The position numbers and the translations under genes are program-made. The notes beneath the pieces are model-generated. The model made no database searches, was not told where the DNA came from, and saw only the letters and a list, made by a program, of their open reading frames with translations. Shown here in pieces: positions 45,381 through 56,566 of a DNA stretch of 64,000 bases. Every line of letters begins with the position of its first letter. Position 1 is the first letter of the stretch. Where the stretch lies: positions 806,001 through 870,000 of the forward strand of contig JAHEWK010000021.1 in assembly GCA_020740775.1 (NCBI GenBank), read 5' to 3'. Source of the stretch: Ilyonectria destructans (taxonomy: Eukaryota > Ascomycota > Sordariomycetes > Hypocreales > Nectriaceae).

Positions 45381-45754
45381 TGTTCTGTGTTGTATTTATT
45401 TTATTAAATAAATAATAGATGTTGTAATCACTGACTTTCTCCGGGCTCAACCTTAAATACTTCGGCCATGGCCCGGTTTCAATCGGCCGCTGCTGCGTAC
45501 ATATTGTCTAAAACTGGCTGGAAAATTGCCCATATCGGTGCAGAAAATGAGGGGTGGGTTGTCGCTGTGTCGCGTGTGACTTGGTGAATTTCAGTTCAAA
45601 GGGGCCAACTCCAAGCGAATATTATGGAAGCAGCTCAATGTATCTCATCGTGGGAGAAAAGTGGGCTATCCAAATATCCAAATAGATCCAAATCAAATCA
45701 AATCAAATCAAATTGGGGGCTGGATTTGATTTGGTTTATTTGTTTGCAAGCCTG
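45381..45754. repeat. intergenic with CAAATC iterons
   Basis: Around 45670-45740 the motif CAAATC / GATTTG recurs: four head-to-tail AAATC units, then GGATTTGATTTGG. Similar motifs occur at 48800-48860, after the hAT copy there, suggesting hAT subterminal repeats. Confidence 0.5.
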
Positions 45755-46160
45755 GCCGCATGATCCCCCAGGATAACTCAACCAGATGGAACTCCTGGTA
45801 TCTTATGATTCATGTTGCCATTAAACTCCGCAAAGAAGTGAACAGCTTTATCGACGATCACTATACAGAGGAGATATCAGGCTTGATTATCTTCATCCTG
45901 AGCACTGGCAGGAGCTTCAGGAGATCCACGACTTTCTCCAGCTATTCTGTGAGATTACCCAGGATACCCAGTGGGACATTTCATCATTGGATGAGGTGAT
46001 TTGCTCCATAGATTTTCTTATCACGCACTATAAAGCTGCCACGCAGCAGTTTCAACATAATCTTACGATGGTCGATTGCATTGTGACCAGCTGGTACAAA
46101 TTCGACGACTGCTATAGGCGTACTGATGATTCCCCTGTCTACGCTGCTGCAATCCTCTAA
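45755..46160 (+). pseudogene. hAT transposase middle fragment
   Basis: The frame starts DNSTRWNSWYLMIHVAIKLR and shifts by one base near 45890. It continues LHPEHWQELQEIHDFLQLF, HYKAATQQFQHN, WYKFDDCYRRTDDSPVYAAA to a TAA at about 46160. This is the stretch between the catalytic core and the dimerisation domain of hAT proteins. It is cut at the right by a GC-rich hairpin. Confidence 0.75.
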
Positions 46161-46178
46161 CCGCTAGTCCGCGGTCCT

Positions 46179-46290
46179 CCCGTGCCGCCCGTGGCACGGG
46201 AAAACCGCTTTCCTGCGGCCCTATTGGCACGGGATGACCCTCTCTCTCTCTCTCTCTCTCATACATATATATATATATGTATATATATTC
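46179..46290. repeat. hairpin and CT/AT microsatellite
   Basis: CCCGTGCC (46179) pairs with GGCACGGG (46193), and GGCACGGG recurs once more near 46227. A (CT)n run of about 22 bases and an alternating TA/CATA run follow, to about 46290. Confidence 0.7.
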
Positions 46291-46340
46291 TTTACAAGGT
46301 ATGTAATACAAGTACAAGTTACTATAATACTGTAAACTGA

Positions 46341-46800
46341 GTGTCAGAGATAGACATCGACAACTTTATATACAATGCAGAGTATCGCGTAGTGGTGTGT
46401 CAGATATATGGAATATACCTTACGCCTAGCGGGCCGAAGCAATGGAAGTCTCACCTACGCAGGGCGTCGCACAGCATGAGGGACGAGGAGTTACGGAAGA
46501 CAATTAAACTATTGTTGACGTACGATCTATAAGGGCAAGAGAAGTTGCAACGATGCAGGCCGAACAGAAGAACACCATACATAAGAATCGACGGCCTAAC
46601 ATCGTACGTTGGCTATATATGTATGTATGACGAGGAGAATTGCGACTTCGCGATGAGGAGGCTAGATGCGATGCACAACTACATACCCAGGCATAGGAAA
46701 AAGGCATTGTAATATACAGAGGGCACGCCTCTGTGGAAGGCGTGCAGGCTATAGATATATTTCACAGCGAAGGGAAGGATCAACTACTTTACCATCACTG
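46341..46800 (+). pseudogene. OrsD-type relic
   Basis: Frames in order give FIYNAEYRVVVCQIYGIYLT, KQWKSHLRRASHSM, IKLLLTYDL; after a stop RTPYIRIDGL; then YDEENCDFAMRRLDAMHNYI and PRHRKKAL; finally a frame with WKACRLQIYFTAKGRINYF. The order (finger, TYDL, YIRI.GL..Y.GY.C, NC.FA...L..MH..MP.H, PLW..C.LQTYF) is that of OrsD (DUF3505) proteins. Several stops and shifts make it dead. Confidence 0.65.
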
Positions 46801-47770
46801 AGCAGGGAGGAGGCGGCGGGCAGGGGTGCGAACGGCCTGAACAGCCTAGACCCAGCAAGTTAGCAGCGACTCAGCAGCCAGACAAAATAAATACTTACCG
46901 CACAATCGACATACTCGGCCTTGGTCTTGGGGTAATCCCTAGCAGCCAGAAACGCAAAAAGGTTGACCAAAACTGGTCGGTCGGCACGGGCAAGCCACAT
47001 CGCAGCAAGTTAGCAGCAAGCCAGGTAGAGGAAGAAAGGATACTTACTGGCTCACAAGGCTTCCAGTTCTTCACACACTGAGAGCACTTGGACGATGCGG
47101 CTACACTAGGATTAGCAGGCGATACACTAGCAAGATAGCTGCGTACTCACAACCGGACACAGGGACGCAGGAGGTCGGTGCCTCCACGGACTTGGCCACA
47201 CCCTTGCGCTGGATGGTCTTTTTGGGGAACCAGGGCGCAGCAGCATCGAGGCAGCGACGGCAGCAGCTACATCGCAGGTGATTAGCTGATAGTCCACAAA
47301 GAGAAGGAAGCTGCGGCAAGGTATCGCAAGCCAGGGGAGACGCACGGAGACATAATGACGAAGAAAAGCGGCGACGAAGAAGAAAATGGGCTACCACGTA
47401 TTAGCGGCGAAATACCAGCGAGGCAGAAGCCTAGGGCGCAAGACGAGACAATGAAGTCACATACCGAAGTCGCGTTGGGGTTGAGGAAGGAAGAAAGAAA
47501 AGGAAGCCCGGAGCCGGGTCACAAGGGATTTAAATAGGCTGCAAATTCGCAGCTAACTGACGGCTGAAGGCAAAGTGACAAGCAAAGTGAGAAAGAGCTG
47601 AGATTTGGGACCTAGTCACTGACAACAAAGCTATTGTTGTGAATCGCTGATTACCGCATTTGGCGACAAGCCGGGTCGGAACAATATACGCAACGGCCGC
47701 TCCCGAAACCCCGTTACTTCGCCGTTGATTAGCGGGTCCCGGCCGGGGACCACGAAAGAAGGTGGGGCCC
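46801..47770 (-). other. possible Cys-rich coding relic with introns
   Basis: On the minus strand 47400-46880, segments such as SSKCSQCVKNWKPCEP and NLFAFLAARDYPKTKAEYVD are separated by stretches that look like introns (GTAAGTA... CTAACTTGCTG). This recalls short Cys-rich gag-like or hypothetical fungal proteins. No complete model could be built and no family is named. Confidence 0.25.
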
Positions 47771-48079
47771 TGTCTGGTGCCGGAATGCAATTACAAGCGG
47801 AGAATGCAAACGCCGGATCCGGAGCTCCCTGATCGACGGATCCGGCCTAGCTGGTCAATTACATTCCTCGGCCACCCAAGGGTAGCTGCGACTACGCCGA
47901 GGGTAGCTGCGCAGTCAGCAGTCAACGATACCGATGGAAAGGCATAAATAGCTGGCTAGGCCCGCAATGATGATAGGGACCAGAGATCAATACAGTCACA
48001 ACACCGTCACTACTATCTACCAGCTACCTAGTAGCACGTCTGCCCTCTTCACTCCCTATTGTGTATTCAGTCCCTGACA
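47771..48079 (+). repeat. possible solo LTR
   Basis: A block begins TGTCTGGTGCCGG and ends AGTCCCTGACA, with a TATA-like CATAAATAGC at about 47943 in LTR-promoter position. No 5-bp target duplication is visible, so it may be a truncated or shuffled LTR. Confidence 0.35.
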
Positions 48080-48954
48080 AGGACATCAGAAAGGATCATC
48101 GACGCTATCTGAGACTCTCAATCATCACCGCCTAGCAGAAACTCAATAAGTACTACACCAAGCTTAGAGAGTCCCCGTTATTTGCCGCATCTATTATCCT
48201 CCACCTATCACTCGGTATAAGCTACCTGGAGGTAAATTAGACCTCGGAGGAGCAGCTTATATGGGTGAGAGACACTAAAATTAGACTCTCTGACTACCTC
48301 GACCGCTGGTACCGCTGCAGCCGGCCGGTGGATGAGCAGCGAATAGCGATTACAGAGACTGCAGCATCCCCGAGCGTACCACGGAAAACACCTGAAGACA
48401 GTGTGTTCAAGCAGTGGGTGAAAAGCAGGACAGCGAAAACTACGGCAATGGGTAGCGAACTCGAGCGGCATCTGCGGTTAGAACCACAAGAAATCGAGGA
48501 TTTAATCGAGTGGTGGATGGCTCGCCAGGGGCGGTTCCCAATAGTCGGCCAGTTGGCTCTTGATATACTTGCCATACTGGCGATGGCGACTGATTGCGAG
48601 AGGTTGTTCAGCCTCGCCAAGTTGACGTTAACGTCGCAGAGGCTTTCAATGACGACGGAAATATTGGAGATGTTGCAATGCCTCAAGAACTGGGTCAGGT
48701 ATGGTGCGGTGAAGCTGGGCCCAATAGTAGTATGGAGAGCACAGGTGCTGAGATTTGAAATATTTGATGAAATATTCCAAACAACAAATCCAGCGTTGAG
48801 GGCTATCAAATATCTCAAATATGACCCCAGATTTGATTTGTTTGATTTGAGGGTAGTGCTGGTAATGGTTACGGATGAACACGAAGAGAACTGGGAAGGG
48901 TATCGAGGGCTCAGCTATGACATCATTCATGACTTGATGGGCGAGGCGCCTTAG
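48080..48954 (+). pseudogene. hAT transposase C-terminal part (copy A)
   Basis: Reads KLNKYYTKLRESPLFAASII, a TAG for Trp twice (around 48134 and 48238), LSDYLDRWYRCS, then an open frame to 48954. That frame holds the complete dimerisation domain: EDLIEWWMARQGRFPIVGQL, ALDILAILAMATDCERLFS and LTLTSQRLSMTTE. The TGG-to-TAG changes are RIP-like. The last 55 residues after the domain include CAAATC-type subterminal repeats translated as frame. A second copy of the same family lies at 52690-53580. Confidence 0.85.
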
Positions 48955-50222
48955 GGAAAAACCTACCATGAAAGGGCGCAAGGCCTCTTTAGTTGGGATG
49001 ATGGCATCGCCGTACGCTTTTGCTATTATCGACAGCTGGCTCGAAGATCTTATACCTCTATCTTGACCTACATCAGTCGTGCGGAGGCAGAGAACTAGAA
49101 GGGGACACTTGGGAAACACGCCCTGCCCTATCTCTGGGTCATCCTACACTACAGCAAACACAGCCTGTTTGCCAAGTTACCCAAGACTGTTACGCGACCT
49201 GCCGTTACACGTCCATTTATATCTGGATCGCATCAATGGAGGGTGCGTGATGTCCACGATAGTGTGACGTGCAATGAGGAACGGTGGCTGTTAGGTGGGG
49301 ATATGTATCAGGCTGGCCGCCCTGAATATATATCCCATCCTGTTGTGTGCTCTCCCCACGACTTTGACTAGACTACTCCTGCACGAGGACTAGATCCACG
49401 ACGGGTAGCAAACTTGCGCAGGACTATCTGGTCGGCTCAAACCCGACCCGGAGGGGACTCCTGCTATTCAACCCCATTGATCACCATGTTCAGTTTACAG
49501 AGCCAGCAAACTCGAGCACAGAGTCTATTCTTTGGAGTCCTGAGCAAGTGAGATGATCTCCAAGCTCGACAAGTTAGTTTGGCGTTCAGTGCAAGACGCG
49601 GCCTTTGTCTTCCTGCAGGCCATCATGACTGCTTTCAATGGTTATGAGATACCGGCAAACAAGCGGATGACATATTCGATGATATCAGGTTGGACGAAGC
49701 GGATAGGCATGCTTGCCGGCTTGGTCATATACCGGTAGTGATCCTATATACACTACGTTACTACATCCAGAATCCATAATGGACCCACTCAATCTGGAGG
49801 GTTTCATGTCCCCACTCGTTACAATCCGGTTTCGTATGTCACTTGTCAATCACTTCAGACTTCATGAGCATGTTCAATCACATCACGTTTGCGCAATTGA
49901 GACGAGCGTCTCTCTCATGGGCCCTTGTTTTTGTGAAAATTCCATAAAGTTCCATTTCCTGAGAGTCTTTGTGTACTTCTTCATCATGCCTTCATTCACA
50001 ATGCTAAAAGAACCAAAGAAAAGAACTCCTGATATCCCCCCGGGTGTTTGCCCTAGACCGTCCTCGTCACAAATACAATATGTACTTTGAAAGAAAGTCA
50101 ATGAATCCCAATGGCCAGTGCCTCCATTCCAAATGCCCATCCTTTATTCAGAATGCCTTTCCCAAGCGTTTGCACGTCCACACTCTAGACCCGAACGCGG
50201 AAGCTGCGAAGGATCGTCGTCG
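48955..50222. other. intergenic, no gene supported
   Basis: Short frames only. 49553-49738 (61 codons, DAAFVFLQAIMTAFNGYEI) may be a coding scrap but matches nothing I recognise. The last 200 bp is the 3' flank of the AA11 gene. Confidence 0.35.
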
Positions 50223-51407
50223 TCAAGCGCTGGTGATGGCGAAAGCCTCAGCCGTGCTGCTCCCGCAGGTGGTGTCGTCGGCCACAGCCATCAGTACCGA
50301 CCAGGTACCCGAGGCACAACGTTGGAACTTAGTACCGCCAACGCAGTTCCACTCACCCTCGTTGCTGCAGGCATCGCCGGCGGTGTGGCTCCCGCTGCTG
50401 GAGCCGTCGCCGCTGCCCGAGGTGGGAGCGGCAACGGGGGCGGAGGCGGAGGACACAGAACCTCTAGCGCTCTTGGTCGTGGTGACGAGCGTGGTCGTGG
50501 GAGTGCTGTCCGCAGGCTGAGATACGGTGATGAAGACGCCGCCAGGTCTACAGCCAGGTGAGTTAGTCATTGCACTCGAAGCAGGAGCTGAGGGTGATAC
50601 ATACATGGTGGTGTCATCTGCAAGAGCAGCGGTGGTGGTGATGGCAGGCTGAGTGTAGGTGGCTACAGCAGTGGTTCCGGAAACAGCAGAGGAGTTGCTA
50701 TCGCCAGAGCCAGAGCCGGAGATAGAGGAGCCGCAGTCGCCATCAGGAGCCACGGCGTTAGAGTTGGACATGGAGACCTCCTCACCAGGGTCGGGGAACA
50801 TGACATCGTCTTCCTTGGTGACAGCGCAGCCGTTGCCGGCACTGCCAACGTTGGCAACGAACATGTCAGGGAGGCTGCTGAGGGCGGAGGCGCGCTTGGC
50901 GGAGGAGCCGGTGATCTCAACGGCGGCGCAATTCATGTACATCTCGCGTTTGCCGGTCTTGTTAAACCACGTCCATGCAAAGAGGGCCTCGCCGGCGGGG
51001 GTGTCGCTGGGGACGGTGAAGTCGAAGGATCCGCCAGCCTGGAGTGGACAGTTGCCGATGTACGAGTGGATAACCTTCCAGGTTTTGCCCTTGTCGAAGG
51101 AGAGCGAGGTCTGACAACTGCCACCATTGTGGAAAGCTCCGCCGGCGATGGTCATGTTATACGTGCCGCCGGCCGCGAAGGTAGCGGTGGCCGCGCCCTC
51201 AGCAGTGCTGAGGAGGCTATGGTAGCCTTTGCAGGGGAAGTTGCTGCCAGAGGCATCTAAGGGAGCGGTCATGCTGTAGTCGATGCTACCGGAGGCGGCG
51301 AAGGGGTTGTACTTCGAGTTGAAAGGAGCAGGGAATGTCATCTCCATGTGAGCCTGGGCAAGGCCTGCGAACCCGAAGGCGAGGGCGAGGGACTGGAAAA
51401 TCTTCAT
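50223..51407 (-). CDS. AA11 lytic polysaccharide monooxygenase with C-terminal X278-like module
   Basis: A secreted copper enzyme expected to cleave crystalline chitin oxidatively. The start at 51407 (MKIFQSLALAFGFAGLAQA) gives a signal peptide ending exactly before HMEMTFPAP, so the mature protein begins with the His of the histidine brace; a longer upstream frame is not needed. The second brace His is in GGAFHNGGSCQ. Other AA11 marks are FPCKGYH, GNCPLQAGGSFDFTVPSD and LFAWTWFNKTGKREMYMNCA. A Ser/Thr/Gly-rich linker follows, then a Cys-rich module CSNEGEWNCVGGTKFQRCAS ending DDTTC, like the X278 chitin-binding module. A 57-nt intron (50548-50604, GTATGT...CTGTAG) is likely even though it reads through; spliced length is 375 residues. 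The gene looks intact and flanks transposon debris on both sides. Confidence 0.92.
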   Translation of the reverse strand: MKIFQSLALAFGFAGLAQAHMEMTFPAPFNSKYNPFAASGSIDYSMTAPLDASGSNFPCKGYHSLLSTAEGAATATFAAGGTYNMTIAGGAFHNGGSCQTSLSFDKGKTWKVIHSYIGNCPLQAGGSFDFTVPSDTPAGEALFAWTWFNKTGKREMYMNCAAVEITGSSAKRASALSSLPDMFVANVGSAGNGCAVTKEDDVMFPDPGEEVSMSNSNAVAPDGDCGSSISGSGSGDSNSSAVSGTTAVATYTQPAITTTAALADDTTMYVSPSAPASSAMTNSPGCRPGGVFITVSQPADSTPTTTLVTTTKSARGSVSSASAPVAAPTSGSGDGSSSGSHTAGDACSNEGEWNCVGGTKFQRCASGTWSVLMAVADDTTCGSSTAEAFAITSA

Positions 51408-52289
51408 TTTGAGGGCTGTGTTCTCGTTGCCGAAGAGAGAAAGGTTCGCCACGTTCGTCGAGGAGTGATGAGGGTATCCGGAAAGAAGAAAAGAAGTGAC
51501 TCTCTCAAAGCTAGTGTTTTCTGGTTGGGTGTGCGGTGAATGTGAGAAGATGAGTTTACTCGGGTGGCTCAGAAAGGCTTTTATGTCGAGCACAGCTCGA
51601 AGCGTTGAGTTATGGAGGCTGGTGTTCTGATGAACAGAATGTGATCTGCAGGTGAACGAGTGTTCGCGAGTGGGTACGCTGTTGTGCTCAAGAACAAAAA
51701 GGATTGTGGTCTTTGTGCGGATTTCCCAAAGGAATGCGACGACGCGAGACGAGGACGAAAAAGGGCGGATGCTTCGAAGGAGCTGCAGAGCGAAAAAAGA
51801 GTCTGGAGGTCGGAGTCAGAGAGCGTGAGTGAATGTGTGCAAGGTCTCGTCTGGCGTGTTTCCCAGAAATGCGTTTCGTGCAAGAAGCTGGGCAAAAAGT
51901 GGGTAGCACGAAGCCAAAAGGAGGAAGCCTAGCCCCAAAGACAAACGAAGAAGAAGATGTCTGGCACGGAGAAGAAAGGGAGTGTAGCTGGCCACTGGGG
52001 CGGAAAAGGAAACAGAGGAAAAAAGGTAAAGAATTCCTGAGCGGTGCTGGAGGGAGGAGGTCGGGGGGTGCGAGTATGCGAAGGAGCAGGCGGCCATCTT
52101 TTGTACTTGGGCCATGCCGCCACGGGGACCCACCGCGGCGAACGTTGCAATACAGTGACCCGGCGGCCAACGACTTCGCTCAGCCAAGCCGGGGTGATCG
52201 ACAGGAGGGACGCGGCATGCAAGATCGGCCTTGCCATGGTCCTTGGACCTTGGGTATCTCTACCGATGGACGGGGACGGGGCGGCGACG
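51408..52289. promoter_or_regulatory. AA11 upstream region
   Basis: 51408-51600 is the probable 5' leader and promoter of the AA11 gene. The rest shows no gene. No TATA or regulator site stands out. Confidence 0.35.
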
Positions 52290-52480
52290 TCGACTGGTTG
52301 TGAGTCTCATCAGTTTCGATGTCAAGAGGGCCTATAACGGAGTATGTAAGGAAAGGCTGCTTCAGAGAATGAAAACACGTGGTATCCCAGAAAGCTACTT
52401 CGATGGGTGGACGCATTTTGCTCAAATTGCACGGCAACGATTCAAGTTAACGGCGAGACATCCATCAGAGAGTTGAGAAT
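52290..52480 (+). pseudogene. LINE reverse-transcriptase fragment
   Basis: The frame SLISFDVKRAYNGVCKERLL and QRMKTRGIP matches the first catalytic-Asp block (F.D...A.N.V....L...L...GIP) of non-LTR reverse transcriptases of the Tad/I type. It then degrades into frames without motif. Only this scrap is present. Confidence 0.7.
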
Positions 52481-52689
52481 TCCAGGGATGCGAGCTCTTC
52501 TGGAGGATCGCACGCGAGAGCGATGAAGCATAAGGTTTTCTGCTAGCGGGCGAGTCCACGGCGGAGCTAGGGGTTGTCCTGAACAATGACATGAGATGGA
52601 ATTCCACCGAGCTTATGGTCTCTCGAGCACTTGTTAAGTAGGGAGATACCAGGGCCTTCTTTGTATATCCGGATGTGGAGGAATGGCTA

Positions 52690-53580
52690 CCCTGAGGTGA
52701 TATCTTGGGAGGTGATGACTGTAGGATTTTGGCGGAAGTTAAGTATATCCTTGAGCTATTCTATCTGCTGACTATAAGAGCGCAAGGGTGGGGCAGTGAG
52801 GGAGGCTATGGATGCCTTTGGGAGGTAATGACGGGCATGGAATATTTGCTGGAACATTTGGAGGATTGGAAGCTGTTCTATTACGCTGCCCCGGATGAGA
52901 CGGCGGAAAAGAGTACCAACTCGCAGGTGAAATTGCCTCGAGGGCGACCAGACCGAAATCGCCAGCTCCCTGCTCGATATAAGGACTGTGAGATGGATAT
53001 GCAGCTGCGAAAGCTATAGGAGAGTGAGTCCCTTTCCGGATCGTGACCAGGGAGAATATGGTGGACGGGGCAAGGCATCCATATTATCGAAGATCGAAGA
53101 TATAAGAAAAGATCATCGACACTATATGAGGCTCTCTATTACGACGGCATGGCAGAAGCTCAATGAGTACTATACCAAGCTAGGGGAGTCCCCGCTATTT
53201 ACCGTATCTATAATTCTATATCCGGCTCTTGGCATGAGCTACATCGAGATGAACTGGGCTACGGAAGAGCAGCTCATATGGGCGAGAGACGCTAAGATGG
53301 GTCTATCAGACTACCTTGACCGTTGGTATCGCTGCAGTCCGCCCACGGCAGCGGATGAACAGCAAAAGGCAATTGTGGAGGCTGCGACATCGCCATGCGT
53401 GTCACAGAAAACACACAAGGATAGCGTGTTCAAATAATAGGTGAAAAGCAGGAAAGCTAGAGCAGCGATGATGAGCAGCGAACTTGAGTGTTTTTTGCGA
53501 CTGGAACCGCAAGAAACTGAGGATCCAATCGAGTGGTGGATGGCTCACTAGGGACCTTCCCGGTGTTCAGCCACCTGGCT
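52690..53580 (+). pseudogene. hAT transposase C-terminal part (copy B)
   Basis: The first block (52700-53019) reads GMEYLLEHLEDWKLFYYAAP and ends at a stop. The second (52988-53437) reads AWQKLNEYYTKLGESPLFTV and MNWATEEQLIWARDAKMGLS, keeping the Trp codons that copy A has lost. Then K-stop-stop-V stands where copy A has KQWV (CAG to TAA, TGG to TAG). The dimerisation domain is cut after EWWMAH, stop, FPVFSHLAL. Same family as 48080-48954, with a different set of RIP-like lesions. Confidence 0.8.
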
Positions 53581-54040
53581 CTCGTTAAACGAGCGGCTCC
53601 ATTTCACACAAGGTAAGACAGGTTTTTCTTGTTCGCGTTATTTCTTATTTAAGCATTGGCTAAGCGATTCTACAAGACCGTGTCGCATTTCTTACTTAAT
53701 ACTTGAATTCGCTTTTTATTATGTCTACCAGTATTCTACGGTGGCGAGAGCCCTAGGCTTTATTGGTTAAGAATAATTAATGAATGCCACCAGGGGGTTA
53801 GAAAATGAACCCTACCCCCTAGAAAGTAGGGCTAGAAAAGGAACTATACTAGAGTTCCGAGTGTTCATTATCTGTAACTGTAGGCTAACGCCCGGAATAT
53901 GAGTTGGCCGTTACAAGCTAACCTGTATTGTCTCAAGGCACCATTATAACAAGCTCGCTTCCCCCCAGCCCCCATCCCTATAGCGACTTAAGTCCAGAAA
54001 AAAGGTTTTCGAGCTTGAACGCAACCCGCAATACTCGAAC
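53581..54040. other. intergenic / GT8 promoter
   Basis: No gene. AT-rich with a possible transposon end around 53580-53930. The last 100 bp carries the leader of the glycosyltransferase. Confidence 0.35.
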
Positions 54041-55196
54041 ATGAGGCTCCCAGCACGACTGGCAAGCTTCACTGCCCTAGCCTTCGTTGCCATCATGATA
54101 TTACTGAGTAGTTCATGGCTCGGATCTGGAAACACTGTCCTAAATTCGACCCCTTTGTGGGAGAATAGCGCCTTTCTGGGTTCGTGGCCTGGGTTTAGGC
54201 CCGCTTGGACCTCTGAACAGCTCGAACCCCGCTTCGCCTATGCGCAGTATGCAACGGACCTCGACTACCTATGCAATTGTGTAAGGCCTATCTTACTGCT
54301 GAATAGTTAGCCACGTGCTGAGTTTTTAGGCCATAAACTTTGCCCGCTTGAATCAGTTTGGTGCAACCTACGATAAGGTCTTGATCTTTCTAGAGGATTG
54401 GTCATCCGGTGTATGTTATTTATCCACCAACGGACAATATACTCATGCTAATCCGTAAAAGTCCTCGAAGGAAGCAGTCGTGATGCGCAAGTTTCGTTCA
54501 GCGTACCCAGATGTAGAACTACGCCCTTTCGGCCTTCTATCGACATCCAAGGGCGACGCAACGTGGCGGAACAGCCTCACCAAGTTCCACGCCTTTGCGC
54601 TTACCGATTATACGCGAATTTTGGCATTCGACTCGGATTCGCTAGTGATGCAAAACATGGACCATTACTTCCTTGCTCCTCTAGCACCCGTCGCAGTCCC
54701 TCGCGCATACTGGCTTGATGACGACGCTGGGGTTGGAAAGCAACTGGTTGGGTCACACATTATGCTCATCGAGCCGAACCAAGACCGCTACAACCAAATC
54801 ATTGACGAAGCGCTGGCATCGGGTGACTTTGACATGGAAATAGTCAACCGCATGTTCGGACGGTCGGCCATGATCCTCCCACACCGACGATTGGCCATGC
54901 TTTCAGGGGAGCTGCGCGCCACAAACCACAGCAAGTATCTTGCTCCGGATGAAGGAGAGGAGTGGAATGCGATGGAAGAGATCTCCAGGGCATATCTCGT
55001 CCATTTCAGCGATTGGCCGTTGCCAAAGCCGTGGAAGCATCGCACTCAGAAGCAGTGGGAGGCCGCATTGCCTATTTGCCGTGACAATGACGTCGAAACT
55101 GCGGACCGGTCGCGTTGTGTAGACCGGTTTATGTGGTCTGGTTTGTATGAAGATTATGATAATGGGAAGGAGAGATATTGTAAATTTATGGATTGA
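54041..55196 (+). CDS. GT8-like glycosyltransferase (Golgi type II membrane protein)
   Basis: Introns 54281-54329 and 54411-54461 (branch GCTAAT) give 351 residues in frame. An N-terminal anchor (LASFTALAFVAIMILLSS) indicates a type II Golgi or ER membrane protein. The catalytic part reads FAYAQYATDLDYLCN, NFARLNQFGATYDKVLIFLE, KFHAFALTDYTRILAFDSDS (the DxD metal site), VAVPRAYWL, GSHIMLIEPN, YLVHFSDWPLPKPW and CVDRFMWSGLYEDY. This order resembles fungal GT8 proteins of the N-acetylglucosaminyltransferase (Gnt1-like)/glycogenin type. The sugar and acceptor are not inferable. No damage is seen; the gene is an intact island between transposon remnants. Confidence 0.85.
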
Positions 55197-55334
55197 TGAC
55201 TTGTAACTACGGAATCTAAAGCTGGCGTCTTAGTTAATTACCGGCTTTATCGGAGCGTATCAGCGGTTGAAAGTTTGGAAGGTATTCGAGTGTCCCGTTT
55301 TTTTGGAGGACGCCTTCGGTGGAGTTAACGAATT

Positions 55335-55538
55335 CATCCCGACGAAGAAGCACAGAGTGCAACAAAGAAAGCTGTAGAGGAGGCGTCGCTAGTCATAAAA
55401 TCGGCTTCCGGTGCTGTTAAAAGGCTGTGTAATCCTGTGCCGGACTGGGTGGTCAACATATTGTGGCTTGTACTCGATGCTCTAGAGGAGGGCAGGCATA
55501 TACTCCGACGAGCTGCGACTCCAGTGGACCCTGATTAA
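55335..55538 (+). pseudogene. possible coding fragment, 67 residues
   Basis: A stop-free stretch without Met reads VKRLCNPVPDWVVNILWLVL and DALEEGRHILRRAA to a TAA at 55538. Codon use looks coding and it ends naturally, suggesting the C-terminus of an otherwise lost gene. No family is recognised. Confidence 0.25.
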
Positions 55539-55892
55539 GATCCCTTGAAGTTCTTCATTGTCGCTGCTGAGTGGGTTATTTGGGGGGGATCTGAAGTAGA
55601 GCAAGAATGAGAATCTATCCCCGCGCAACCATCTATCTGTCAGACTACCGGTACTAGACACATGTTAATGTTATGTATGCCTTTATTTGACCCTAGTCTC
55701 GGCGTTCAAGAATTTTCTGGTCACACGTTGAACACAATGAGACTTCCATCGAAGCATTGCAGTTGTCACCTAGCAAATGAGCATGTCATCGGGGATGTCT
55801 CAAGCGCAGATTTGGCGTCACCCTAACACAACACATTCTCCTCAGAAATAAAAGACCATGCTGCGGCGGGGAAGATTGGGGCCAACTGGCCA

Positions 55893-56117
55893 ATGTTGCT
55901 GCAGCTGTGTCTAATGAAAAAGAAGCCAGAGCGGAGCGAGTTTAAAGTCAGAGCGAGTTACCGGTCGGGAACCGGACAGGCCTTTGCAAAGGATTGTTTG
56001 TCATCAATGCATCTCATTGACTTTACCTACGACCCCGAGATGGCTGATTGGGAGTTTACATGGCGCGATGCTGGCGATCTCAAGAAACAACAATGTGTCG
56101 AACGAATTTTTATGTAG
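55893..56117 (+). pseudogene. possible coding fragment (YDPEMADWEF)
   Basis: The frame ends IDFTYDPEMADWEFTWRDAG DLKKQQCVERIFM-stop in two adjoining segments. The tail looks like a conserved protein end but the family is not recognised and the upstream part is not coding. Confidence 0.25.
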
Positions 56118-56566
56118 GCATAGTACCTGGTGTGGTCTTTTTCCTCTATGCTGTCTCAAAGAATCTGATTCACTATGCTATGTTACGGCTTAATTCTCTA
56201 TAACAGGGTTCGAGGCTTGATAAGACGACTGAAGCAGCTTGTTGATTGCTTAACCAATGATCGATACCTAATTGACGCAACGGCTAAGAGATGCGCCGTT
56301 ATAGGCTATAATGATGTGATGCTTCTGTATTCTCTCATCAGCGGCTCAGGTAGGGCTGCGCTACGGGCCTACGGCAGAAGGGAATGCACACTCCGCCAAT
56401 GCCTAATTTTACTATGTTCCACTCAACCTATCCTTGATTTGACTGAATATCCTTGGTCAATAGGGTACCTCCTCTACATTCCGGGAGACAGGTCCCGCAT
56501 GCCATAAGCGTTATAGGTTTTAGGAATAATTTTTCCAAAGTTCCTGCGAAAGACAGTGTCTTTCGG
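56118..56566. other. intergenic, no gene supported
   Basis: A 110-codon frame at 56175-56507 has no motif and low-confidence codon use; nothing else is seen. Confidence 0.35.

Noticed and set aside
47771..48079. Full LTR retrotransposon at 46.2-48.1 kb
   Set aside because: Only one LTR-like block without target duplication, and no gag, protease or polymerase frame beside it.
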